DNA of 37,720 bases from a virus. A model generated the notes under the pieces. It had not been told where the DNA came from, did no database searches, and saw only the letters and a program-made list of their open reading frames with translations. The stretch's first letter is position 1. Each line of letters opens with the position of its first letter. Both the position numbers and the translations under genes were made by a program. Positions 1 to 6,813 of this stretch are shown piece by piece. The DNA is taken from IMG/VR virus record IMGVR_UViG_3300034374_000293, positions 1-37,720 of that record; one strand, 5' to 3'.

Positions 1-190
1 CCAACTAAACTGAAACTCCCCTCCTTCGAAGTCCTGATTCAGAACCAGATTGAACGTCAGCTTGCGCATCGGATCACCGGGCAGCATATCTATATGCCAT
101 CCGTACTTCTGACCGGGACCATACTTCGACAGCTGTAGGTTCTCGATCCCAGAGATGTCGAAGTTCCAGTCCTTGTTCGCTACCCGCATC
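1..190. repeat. Terminal redundancy, left copy
   Basis: Bases 1-190 match 37531-37720 at 188 of 190 positions by direct reading; the differences are at 100 (T versus C at 37630) and 151 (A versus C at 37681). The reading frame of the oxygenase gene continues exactly through the join. This is either the end overlap of a circularly closed assembly or a true direct terminal repeat. Lying inside a coding frame, with two silent differences, favours overlap of a circular or circularly permuted genome. Confidence 0.9.
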
Positions 191-381
191 ATATAGAGAA
201 CGGCCTCTTTGAACTCAGGGTCATCCACAGCGAAGACAGCGTTGTTGCGGATACTGTGGTCCTCCCCTCCGAGGACCTTCCCCTGTTGTTCGTCCAAGTT
301 GTCGCACAATGAGATTATCGCTGTGCAAAACTCAGGGACAAAGTGTTGCCCCTCTGACGACCTCCAGACGTTACCGTACAT
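1..381 (-). CDS. 2OG-Fe(II) oxygenase, N-terminal part (continues at 37720)
   Basis: N-terminal 127 residues of a 2-oxoglutarate and Fe(II) dependent dioxygenase of the prolyl-4-hydroxylase-like type. The frame runs off position 1 and continues in the copy ending at 37363, giving a joined protein of 182 residues. Seen here: the H-x-D iron-binding pair at about H96 and D98. The second His and the 2OG-binding Arg lie in the other part. ATG at 381 is the first standard start in frame; a strong AGGAGG lies at 409-414, 27 nt upstream, which is unusually far. Such oxygenases are common in marine phages, where substrates are mostly unknown; modification of a protein or nucleic acid is possible. It follows the MazG gene in the leftward operon. 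Confidence 0.85.
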   Translation of the reverse strand, partial: MYGNVWRSSEGQHFVPEFCTAIISLCDNLDEQQGKVLGGEDHSIRNNAVFAVDDPEFKEAVLYMMRVANKDWNFDISGIENLQLSKYGPGQKYGWHIDMLPGDPMRKLTFNLVLNQDFEGGEFQFSW

Positions 382-412
382 TACGCCAGACCTGTGTAAA
401 CAAAATAACCTC

Positions 413-739
413 CTAGCGATTGTCGCCGCTACCGTTCACCGCGTTGCGGCCGCTGCGGTCTTGCAGCTTTTTCAGATTTGCTTCTGCAACAGTATCGAGA
501 CCCACTCCAAGATCAGTACAAAGAGCAGCGCAATACCAAAGAACATCGCCGATTTCAGCGCAGACTTCTTTGACGGCATCTTCATCTATAACCCCATCTC
601 GGTCTCTATAGATTTTCTTCACCTTGTTAGCAACTTCGCCCGCTTCGCCAGCTAGGCCCATGGTCGGGTAGATCACCTTGTACCTTTCAGGGTACACGGC
701 TGTCTCCGTTGCCTGCTTCTGATAGTCTTCGAAGTTCAT
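413..739 (-). CDS. mazG: MazG-like nucleotide pyrophosphohydrolase
   Basis: 108-residue all-alpha NTP pyrophosphohydrolase of the MazG/dUTPase superfamily. The metal-binding pattern is visible as E32-x-x-E35 (GEAGE) and E62-x-x-D65 (EIGD). Family members hydrolyse (d)NTPs to monophosphates; phage versions have been proposed to act on (p)ppGpp or to clean nucleotide pools, but activity cannot be read from sequence. An in-frame ATG at 787 exists inside the RNR gene; ATG at 739 is preferred because GGAG lies 7-8 nt upstream and the RNR stop codon ends at 741, which fits the compact spacing of this operon. It sits with RNR and ThyX, consistent with nucleotide metabolism. Confidence 0.85.
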   Translation of the reverse strand: MNFEDYQKQATETAVYPERYKVIYPTMGLAGEAGEVANKVKKIYRDRDGVIDEDAVKEVCAEIGDVLWYCAALCTDLGVGLDTVAEANLKKLQDRSGRNAVNGSGDNR

Positions 740-740
740 A

Positions 741-2423
741 TCAAACTCCGCAGCTGCCGCCGTGACCGGTGATGTCGCAGATGTCATGGGTCTCTACGCC
801 CTCCTCGAACTCTTCACCCAGCTTGTCTACAGCCTCTTTGTAAGGCACACTGCTAAGAGGCTGTCCCCCTCTGCATCCGTCAGGGTACACGGTGAAACCT
901 CGCAGCCTATGAGCATAGCTGGCAAGAGCATCGGCAAAGTCTTCAACCGTATCCTCGTTGTTAAGCTTGCTACCCCATTCCGGAATGTTGATCGTGCTGC
1001 TGATAGACATATCCACATAGTCTTGGACATCCGCTTGGAATTTCATCCGCCTCTTATAATCTTCCGCTAGGTCCAAGGCCGACTCGATCTTGTCGGGGTT
1101 TATGCCGTATAGATCGATGATCTCTTGGGCCGCACTGTCAACCACGTACTGATAATGCCAGCGGTTCTGGCCCTTCAGATACCGGCGCTTGTAGGCCACA
1201 GCGAATATAGGCTCAACGCCAGTAGAAGTACCAGCAAGAATACCAATGCTACCAGTAGGGGCGATAGCCCGATTAGCCACAGGCCGACTGATCCCAAAGC
1301 TATCAGCACTCTTCCTACTAGCTTCATCACTGACACCTTTGTAAACTGCCAGCCATTTATGAAGCTCTTCGGTAACTTCATACTTGTATCCTTTCTTGAT
1401 CAGCCACTCGTGCATCCCCATCAGGCCAAGGCCGAGTCTACGGTTCTTCTCGCGCGTCTCATAGACACGATCATACGGCAGCTTTGCCTTCATCGTGCCG
1501 CAAATCAGAAACTTGGTAGCCAACTCTACGATCTTGGAGAACTCTTTAAGGTCATCGATCCGACCAAGGTTAATAGACCCGAGATTACACACGTCGCTAT
1601 CATCAGCTGAGGTAACTTCGGTACATGCGTTGCGCAGCGTCTCGTTCTCTTTGTCGAAAAAGTTAAAGCTGAACCCCGGCTCAGCTGTCTTCAAAGCTTG
1701 GCGCACATTGGTCCGAAAGACATTTCCAACATCTCCGGTCTTCCAGTAATCCAGAAGCCACTTTGTATCATAATTGACACTGATGTTCGTCATATCCAGC
1801 GGCGCAGCAAAGTTGAAGTCCTGCTCCTTCACCTGACCAATCGAGAATCCAGTTGAGCCAACGGGCATATCATACCAGTTCTTGCTCGTTAGGAATGTCT
1901 CTACGTCTCGATGCTGCCAGTTCAGGCTCGCGTAGATAGCCGACCTGCGACTGCCGCCCTGCATCACTCGGCGACCGATCTCGTTGATCATCTGCATCTT
2001 CGGAATAGGACCGCTCGCCAGACCACCTGTCTTACTGAGACCAGACCCTTCCGGACGGTAGACAGAATAGTCGATACCGATGCCGCCGCCCGTCATCAGA
2101 CAGGACTCCGACTTCCAGCTGAGGTTCGCCCAATCCTCCCTACTGTCCTCTTCTGCTCTCAGAAGGTAGCAGTTGTTAAAGAACTTGTTAGGACGACCAG
2201 CATAATACAGGTACCGACCACCGGGAATAAACTTCAGTTCCCGAATAGCCTCTGTAAGTTCTCCGATCTCGTCGTCTTTCAGCAGTTTATCGCAGACATC
2301 TTCGACCAAAGTCTTGGCTAGGTCTGACCAAGTATAGCACCCTTGGTGCGCATATTTATGCTTGAAGATGTCTTCGCTGAACTTCGAGCGAAACATCGGG
2401 TTCTCGTTGCTTTTAAAAGTCAT
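741..2423 (-). CDS. nrdJ: Class II (adenosylcobalamin-dependent) ribonucleotide reductase
   Basis: 560-residue ribonucleotide reductase catalytic subunit that converts ribonucleotides to deoxyribonucleotides. Seen: first redox Cys in NNCYLL (C85), the active-site triad pattern N265-A-C267-T-E269, second redox Cys C279 in VCNLGSINL, the conserved PTGSIGILAG loop (389-398), and a C-terminal cysteine pair (C549, C558) suited to re-reducing the active site. No NrdB-like radical subunit is encoded, so the thiyl radical is probably generated with coenzyme B12, as in class II enzymes of marine podoviruses (cobaviruses, SIO1). It would depend on host cobalamin. ATG at 2423 overlaps the preceding small gene by 11 nt. 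The ribosome site is weak, suggesting translational coupling. Confidence 0.9.
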   Translation of the reverse strand: MTFKSNENPMFRSKFSEDIFKHKYAHQGCYTWSDLAKTLVEDVCDKLLKDDEIGELTEAIRELKFIPGGRYLYYAGRPNKFFNNCYLLRAEEDSREDWANLSWKSESCLMTGGGIGIDYSVYRPEGSGLSKTGGLASGPIPKMQMINEIGRRVMQGGSRRSAIYASLNWQHRDVETFLTSKNWYDMPVGSTGFSIGQVKEQDFNFAAPLDMTNISVNYDTKWLLDYWKTGDVGNVFRTNVRQALKTAEPGFSFNFFDKENETLRNACTEVTSADDSDVCNLGSINLGRIDDLKEFSKIVELATKFLICGTMKAKLPYDRVYETREKNRRLGLGLMGMHEWLIKKGYKYEVTEELHKWLAVYKGVSDEASRKSADSFGISRPVANRAIAPTGSIGILAGTSTGVEPIFAVAYKRRYLKGQNRWHYQYVVDSAAQEIIDLYGINPDKIESALDLAEDYKRRMKFQADVQDYVDMSISSTINIPEWGSKLNNEDTVEDFADALASYAHRLRGFTVYPDGCRGGQPLSSVPYKEAVDKLGEEFEEGVETHDICDITGHGGSCGV

Positions 2424-2586
2424 TGCAGTCCACCGGCCTCAGATTGAATTTATGGATATTTTCTTCCAGCTTATCACGAAGAAGGTCGAGAAGCTCAAGC
2501 GCGTCTAGCTCAAGAATCTCGACCAGTTCTTCTATTGTATACGCCTCAGCTAGGTCTGTCAACTGTTCATCAGAAAGTTGGGGCAT
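2413..2586 (-). CDS. Small acidic helical protein, unknown
   Basis: 57-residue protein, rich in Glu, Asp and Leu, predicted mostly helical (repeated E/D-L-L-E patterns), with no Cys motif or membrane segment. Small acidic proteins of this look are common next to replication genes in marine podoviruses; I cannot assign a function. A TTG at 2598 is in frame, but ATG at 2586 is chosen since GGAG sits six bases upstream of it. Its start lies inside the end of the nuclease gene and its end overlaps the RNR start by 11 nt, so it is likely co-translated with both. Confidence 0.7.
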   Translation of the reverse strand: MPQLSDEQLTDLAEAYTIEELVEILELDALELLDLLRDKLEENIHKFNLRPVDCNDF

Positions 2587-3391
2587 CTTCTTCTCCAACG
2601 AAAAAGATCGGACGACCGGAGCGGAACTTGGTATGAATCCCCTCCGAGGCCCAGCAGGTCATCTTGTGAGAACAGTAAGAACAGTTGACCCCCAGCTTCT
2701 CCTTACCGGTGGTGCGGTCCTTCTCAGTTTCAAAGTGGCGCTTCGGTGGCTCAGGAAGTTCGACATCCTTCTTGATCTGCGCGATCTTCATCTCGGTGTT
2801 CTCAAGCTGAGAGTGGGTATACGTAGCCAACTCTCCACTGGACTTGTCGAAGGCGAGAAAGGTCCCTCGGCTCTTGCCAAAGGCATTGCCATAGCCACTG
2901 ATCTGGCTGATATACCCGAAGGGATCATCGTCAGGCAGCGTACCATTCTTGAACTTGCGCATACTATACGACGATGCGGACTTGATATCGACCAACTCGT
3001 CGTCTATAAAGCAGTCGATATGCCCCTTGATCCCATCGACCTCGATCTCTGCTTGCTGGTTCGAGACATGATGGCCAGCTTCCTTGGCAAGATAGATCAA
3101 CAGTGCTTCAACGATGTCTCCGATCATAAACTTCAGGCGCGTCTGAGGGCTGAAGGTCTCGGCTTGCTCGTCGCCATTAATATCGTACCAGAGAGACCGA
3201 GAGCACGGCTTGCCGATGTTAGACATCCGAAGACGGGGTGCGCTCTCCGACGTTCCCATCCACAGCTGCCGACGCACAGCGTCCATCACTGTGCTCCCGA
3301 GAGAGAACAACGCCTCTTGGTCTGGCTTCTTGGTCCCTTGGTCTACTAGCTGATAGATGTCTTCTACTAACGTGTCAATTGTCTTGGTCAT
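2570..3391 (-). CDS. Cas4/RecB-like PD-(D/E)XK exonuclease with probable Fe-S cluster
   Basis: 273-residue nuclease of the RecB/Cas4 group. Seen: an E in GDIVEAL (E96), GHID (D126), D135-I-K137 forming the PD-(D/E)XK core, and the RecB-family Q163-x-x-x-Y167 (QISGY). One N-terminal Cys (C63, in KPCSR) and three C-terminal Cys (C237-x2-C240-x5-C246) match the four-cysteine 4Fe-4S arrangement of Cas4 and AddB. Role inferred: host DNA degradation or end resection during phage replication and recombination, taking the place of T7 gp6. There is no cas1/cas2 or CRISPR array here, so it is not adaptation Cas4. ATG at 3391 has AGGTGG close upstream and overlaps the GIY-YIG gene by 17 nt. Confidence 0.85.
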   Translation of the reverse strand: MTKTIDTLVEDIYQLVDQGTKKPDQEALFSLGSTVMDAVRRQLWMGTSESAPRLRMSNIGKPCSRSLWYDINGDEQAETFSPQTRLKFMIGDIVEALLIYLAKEAGHHVSNQQAEIEVDGIKGHIDCFIDDELVDIKSASSYSMRKFKNGTLPDDDPFGYISQISGYGNAFGKSRGTFLAFDKSSGELATYTHSQLENTEMKIAQIKKDVELPEPPKRHFETEKDRTTGKEKLGVNCSYCSHKMTCWASEGIHTKFRSGRPIFFVGEEDAPTF

Positions 3392-3992
3392 ATTCCACCT
3401 TTATGATGTTCTTGTGCCGCTTCATCTTTCCATTGGATACTTTGCAGAGAGCAGATTGATCGTAGCCGTGTACCTCAGCGAACTCCCTAAGAGACAAGTC
3501 ATCGATTCTGTGCTGGACCTTGTTCTGATAGGTGACTGTGAAAGTTCCACGGTACTTGTGATTGTTGACCCCTCTGATCTTGTCTCTGAACTCTTCTCCG
3601 TAGCTTCTGACCGGACGAAAGAACCTCCTGCCCCCGATGTTCAAGTTGTAGAACATATCGCTTTCCAGAACATTCAGGTCAACCTGTAATCGCATCTCGT
3701 TATAATACAGGTCTCGCTTATTCTGGCAAAGCATCAGGATGACAAAGGTGAATGCTTTCTTGCCCAGTTCTTGGATATGTGGTTTCAACTCCTTTGAACT
3801 AGAACAGTAAGTTTTCCAATCACTTTCTGTCGTGCGCTTTGTCTTTTTATACCGGAACAGATGCTTGCATCCGATATAACTTTTCCCGGACTCGATATGG
3901 GTAATCTGGTAGACGAATCCAAAATGGTCTCCCGGATTGAACTCGCCTACCAGACCCGTGTCCCAATGCCCGTACTTAGAACGGGACGTCAT
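3375..3992 (-). CDS. GIY-YIG free-standing (homing-type) endonuclease
   Basis: 205 residues. The N-terminal GIY-YIG nuclease signature is visible as GFVY (25-28) and SYIG (38-41), followed by an Arg/Lys-rich middle. The C-terminal part (about 165-195, S-L-REFA-x-x-HGYDQSAL) looks like the helix-turn-helix DNA-binding module (NUMOD type) of Seg/I-TevI-like enzymes. Such genes act as mobile elements that cut cognate sites in related phages. It is wedged between SSB and nuclease genes with 17-nt overlaps at both ends, so its start codon lies within the acidic tail codons of SSB. No strong ribosome site is seen; coupling to SSB translation is likely. Confidence 0.88.
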   Translation of the reverse strand: MTSRSKYGHWDTGLVGEFNPGDHFGFVYQITHIESGKSYIGCKHLFRYKKTKRTTESDWKTYCSSSKELKPHIQELGKKAFTFVILMLCQNKRDLYYNEMRLQVDLNVLESDMFYNLNIGGRRFFRPVRSYGEEFRDKIRGVNNHKYRGTFTVTYQNKVQHRIDDLSLREFAEVHGYDQSALCKVSNGKMKRHKNIIKVEYDQDN

Positions 3993-4404
3993 CGTTCAGA
4001 GCATCGAAGGCTTTCTCAGATTTAGCGCCTTCAGGTACGTACTCGATGGGGTCAGTGATCTTGACCGCATTCATATACGTGGTAATACCCTTCCCGAACT
4101 TGTTATCGTAAGGCTTCTGAGAGATGCGAACCTGCGCCCTCGATCCGTTCTGTAGCATCGTGGGACCATCGTACTCTTTGCCATCCGCACCGAAGAGCGT
4201 CGGTTTGTAGTTGCTCTTCAGCTGGACATACGGCATTCCGTCCATCTTGTCGTCGTCCTGCTTTACCGCCAGTCCGAGGTTCTTTGCGTGCTTGACCTGA
4301 TCACCTTCAAGCCCCAGCGCAACCGAGTACCGGTCGAACTTGTCGGTAGCTTCGAAGATAAAGGGGAAAAACATAACGCCTTCGATGTATGAGTTGTTAG
4401 CCAT
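3976..4404 (-). CDS. Single-stranded DNA-binding protein (gp2.5-like)
   Basis: 142-residue protein, beta-rich (VMFFPFIFEATDKF, YVQLKSNYKP, RAQVRISQKPY segments), with an acidic C-terminal tip ending in Phe (LNDDVPF), the hallmark by which phage SSBs such as T7 gp2.5 contact polymerase and helicase. It lies directly behind the DNA polymerase: its ATG at 4404 shares one base with the polymerase stop (TAATG), and GGAG lies about 12 nt upstream. A longer frame to 4458 would overlap polymerase by 55 nt and is not preferred. Function is inferred from the tail, size and position rather than clear sequence identity. Confidence 0.72.
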   Translation of the reverse strand: MANNSYIEGVMFFPFIFEATDKFDRYSVALGLEGDQVKHAKNLGLAVKQDDDKMDGMPYVQLKSNYKPTLFGADGKEYDGPTMLQNGSRAQVRISQKPYDNKFGKGITTYMNAVKITDPIEYVPEGAKSEKAFDALNDDVPF

Positions 4405-6050
4405 TAGTGTATCTCGCTCCAATTGTTTCCAACTTGCACGCCGCAGTCTAATTCGCACCTGAGATTGTAGGCTTTGTTGACCTGACGTATAGATAGTATA
4501 ACACAGTCTTTCGCATGATCAACATCTTTCTCAGAACTTTCTAAAACTAATTCATCGTGGACCATCGCTACTATGCTGGCATCTAGCTTCCTCCTTCTCA
4601 GATGATGATCAACATACATAAACCACTTCTTCATCAGGACAGCCGAGGACCCTTGGATCAGAGTATTCAGGCTGGCGTGGGCAGAACGGACTCGAAGAAT
4701 CCGGCCGTCCAGTGCCTTGAGTTTCCCCACTGACTCTCCTTTGCGGATCACCGCCTCGCTCAGCCGTTTGTAGGCTGGCATATTCGCCATGAACCTAGCT
4801 CTCAGCTGCGCCCCGTCTGATGCAGAACCGTTTACCACCGCACCAATCTTCGCATCCCCTGCGCCATAGAGGAGCGCATAGATGAAAGTCTTAGCTTGGT
4901 CTCTAGTTTCCAGACCAGCCATCTGCTGATTAGCAGTATGTACGTCACCTTCAAGTATCTCACGTGTGAACCTCTCGTCATCCATATAATGTGCCAGTAC
5001 CCGTAGCTCTAGGCCAGCTGCGTCGGTGTCTAACAGAAGCTTCCCCGGCTCAGCGCCCCAGACCTCACGGCATTCCTTTCCGTACTCTACGCGAACCGCC
5101 GGAATCTGTTGTAGGTTAGGCTCGACGCAACTCATGCGGTTAGTGATAGCACCAAGAGTACGGTAACGACAATGAACCCTAGAGTCCGAAGAGCACAACT
5201 TGAGCCAAGACTTGATCTGACTCGTTCGCTTCTGGAGAAGAAAGTACTTAGCCAGCTTCTTAGCCACGTCGAGGTCGCATTCGCCCAGCGTTCTTTCATC
5301 TACCTTCGCCTGTCCTGTTTCTGTGAATACCCTAGGCTCCCACCCAAGCTCCATCAATCTCTCAGCTATCTGTTGGCGACTCGACGGATTGAACTCTGTG
5401 ACCTTATCCTTGAGCCGCTTTCCGGTCTTCTCCGAGTACCTCTCCTCAATCTTCGGCGGAAACAACGAGGCGCACTCGACGGCGATCTGGTCTTGTTCCT
5501 GCATCAATCGGTTATAGAGTGCCGTTGTCTTCTCTCGGTCCAATCGGAACCCGGTGCGGCTAACCCGATCAGCTACGATCTTCATCCTGTGCTCGTCTCT
5601 GATCGACTGTTCGCTGAAGTCCTGCATCGCATCGACCAGATGCGTATACAGCTTCGCTGCTACGCGAACATCTTGGACACAGTAGGCGATCATCTCGTCA
5701 CTCAGCTGGTCGAAGCCTCCTTCGTATTCAGTTTTGTGCAAGGCCAGACGCTGACCCCATGCCTTCAGGCTATGCCCCTTGTCTATCGCAGGGTTAAACA
5801 GCATCGACATCACATAGGTATCAACGATCTGGTCGAAGTTAAGGTGCAACCCCCATATCCTAGCGAGCACAGGGAAGTCGAACCCGATGCCATTGTGAGC
5901 TACCACTGTGTCGAACTTCTTGATATAATCCACGGCCGCACTGTCGAAGAAAGTCTTCTCCTCTCCGGTGTCGAGGTCCAAGCTGCACAGGCAGTGGATC
6001 AAAGTTGCATCGATGGCGTCGGTCTCGATGTCGATGACGACAGTGGTCAC
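4404..6050 (-). CDS. Family A (T7-like) DNA polymerase with 3'-5' exonuclease
   Basis: 548-residue replicative polymerase. Exonuclease motifs: ExoI D7-x-E9, ExoII with N53 and D58 (HNGIGFD), ExoIII Y123-x3-D127. Polymerase motifs: A (D343-AAGLE348-LR), B (R383-x3-K387-x3-Y391-x3-YG), C (H498-D499-E500). The residue matching E. coli Pol I 762 is Tyr391, as in T7. It is shorter than T7 polymerase (704 aa). GTG at 6050 is chosen: it overlaps the ThyX stop (GTGA) and has GGAG six bases upstream; an in-frame TTG at 6086 would extend 36 nt into thyX. Works with the primase-helicase and SSB encoded next to it. Confidence 0.95.
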   Translation of the reverse strand: MTTVVIDIETDAIDATLIHCLCSLDLDTGEEKTFFDSAAVDYIKKFDTVVAHNGIGFDFPVLARIWGLHLNFDQIVDTYVMSMLFNPAIDKGHSLKAWGQRLALHKTEYEGGFDQLSDEMIAYCVQDVRVAAKLYTHLVDAMQDFSEQSIRDEHRMKIVADRVSRTGFRLDREKTTALYNRLMQEQDQIAVECASLFPPKIEERYSEKTGKRLKDKVTEFNPSSRQQIAERLMELGWEPRVFTETGQAKVDERTLGECDLDVAKKLAKYFLLQKRTSQIKSWLKLCSSDSRVHCRYRTLGAITNRMSCVEPNLQQIPAVRVEYGKECREVWGAEPGKLLLDTDAAGLELRVLAHYMDDERFTREILEGDVHTANQQMAGLETRDQAKTFIYALLYGAGDAKIGAVVNGSASDGAQLRARFMANMPAYKRLSEAVIRKGESVGKLKALDGRILRVRSAHASLNTLIQGSSAVLMKKWFMYVDHHLRRRKLDASIVAMVHDELVLESSEKDVDHAKDCVILSIRQVNKAYNLRCELDCGVQVGNNWSEIH

Positions 6051-6670
6051 AGGTATCTCCAGCTGATTGGAAACTCTTCGTTGCAACGGTCTGCGATCTG
6101 CTTGGCTATCACTCGGGTCTCGAACTGTGCATCCTCAGCGAGCCGAAGCTTACAGACCCGACTGAAGGCATACAGGGAGCCGGTCCAGTACCATTCAGTA
6201 TATGCGGACAACGGCAGGACAGCCCTCGCTTGCTCCGGACAAACGCCCAGATCGATCATCCTCTTGTATGCGTCAAGGGCATGGCGCGTGGCGTCTCGAT
6301 ACATATGAGATACCACGCCATTGCTCTTGACCTCGGTCATCTTCGAGCCTTGCTTCTTGTCTTCCGCCGCCTCTCTCCACGAATCCGGGTCCCATATGTC
6401 AGGGTCTTCGCTCACATACCTGCGGCTCACTTCGTTCCAGACCAGCCCCACCTGATGCTTCGCCAGCTGTCGGGCTACGAAAATCGGCGCCCTGATATGA
6501 AACTGTAGACTGGTGTGGGCAAAGGGGGACCAGTGTTGGTGCTCCGCTAGGTACTTGATCAGCTTCTCGTCGTTCTCCTCGAAATAGATATGAACCTTGC
6601 TGAAGCTCACGCGAGCAGCGTTGACCACAGTCAAGTCGGAACCCATGCTATCGATCAGTGCAACTGACAT
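6047..6670 (-). CDS. thyX: Flavin-dependent thymidylate synthase
   Basis: 207 residues. ThyX makes dTMP from dUMP using methylene-tetrahydrofolate, FAD and NADPH. Seen: RQ (67-68), a divergent signature K71-H72-Q73 where the family usually has RHR, then NE (79-80), S82 and RRY (83-85), and a C-terminal LPLSAYTEWYWTGSLYAF segment matching the substrate-binding part. One extra residue lies between the KHQ and NE elements relative to bacterial ThyX. This variant appears in marine phage and alphaproteobacterial ThyX as I know them. ATG at 6670 follows AGAGGA/AAGG and shares its first base with the stop of the upstream small gene (TGATG). Confidence 0.92.
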   Translation of the reverse strand: MSVALIDSMGSDLTVVNAARVSFSKVHIYFEENDEKLIKYLAEHQHWSPFAHTSLQFHIRAPIFVARQLAKHQVGLVWNEVSRRYVSEDPDIWDPDSWREAAEDKKQGSKMTEVKSNGVVSHMYRDATRHALDAYKRMIDLGVCPEQARAVLPLSAYTEWYWTGSLYAFSRVCKLRLAEDAQFETRVIAKQIADRCNEEFPISWRYL

Positions 6671-6813
6671 CAGCCTTGTCCTCTGTTTTTCTTTTTCATC
6701 CCGGCAAACGGCGAGCGTTTCGATATGCTCTTCGCATGATTAAATGGTCTCGGCTTTCGACGGCGCTTGGCCTTTGTCCTTGGCTCGAATACCTGTTCCT
6801 TCTTGCGTGCCAT
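6670..6813 (-). CDS. Small highly basic protein, unknown
   Basis: 47-residue Lys/Arg-rich protein (starts MARKKEQVFEP, ends KKKNRGQG), with basic runs around KAKRRRKPR. No domain is recognised; nucleic-acid binding is plausible from charge only. Good evidence that it is a gene: GGAGGAG sits five bases before the ATG at 6813, the ATG overlaps the primase-helicase stop (TAATG), and its TGA overlaps the thyX ATG. It fills what would otherwise be a 142-base gap in a compact operon. Confidence 0.75.
   Translation of the reverse strand: MARKKEQVFEPRTKAKRRRKPRPFNHAKSISKRSPFAGMKKKNRGQG

Noticed and set aside
2423-3349. 308-codon plus-strand frame
   Set aside because: Antisense to the Cas4-like nuclease, which has a full motif set and good start; no ribosome site or plus-strand context.
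5172-6308. 378-codon open frame on the plus strand opposite DNA polymerase and thyX
   Set aside because: Antisense shadow of two genes with complete catalytic motifs; its product is a low-complexity Leu/Arg/His chain with no domain.
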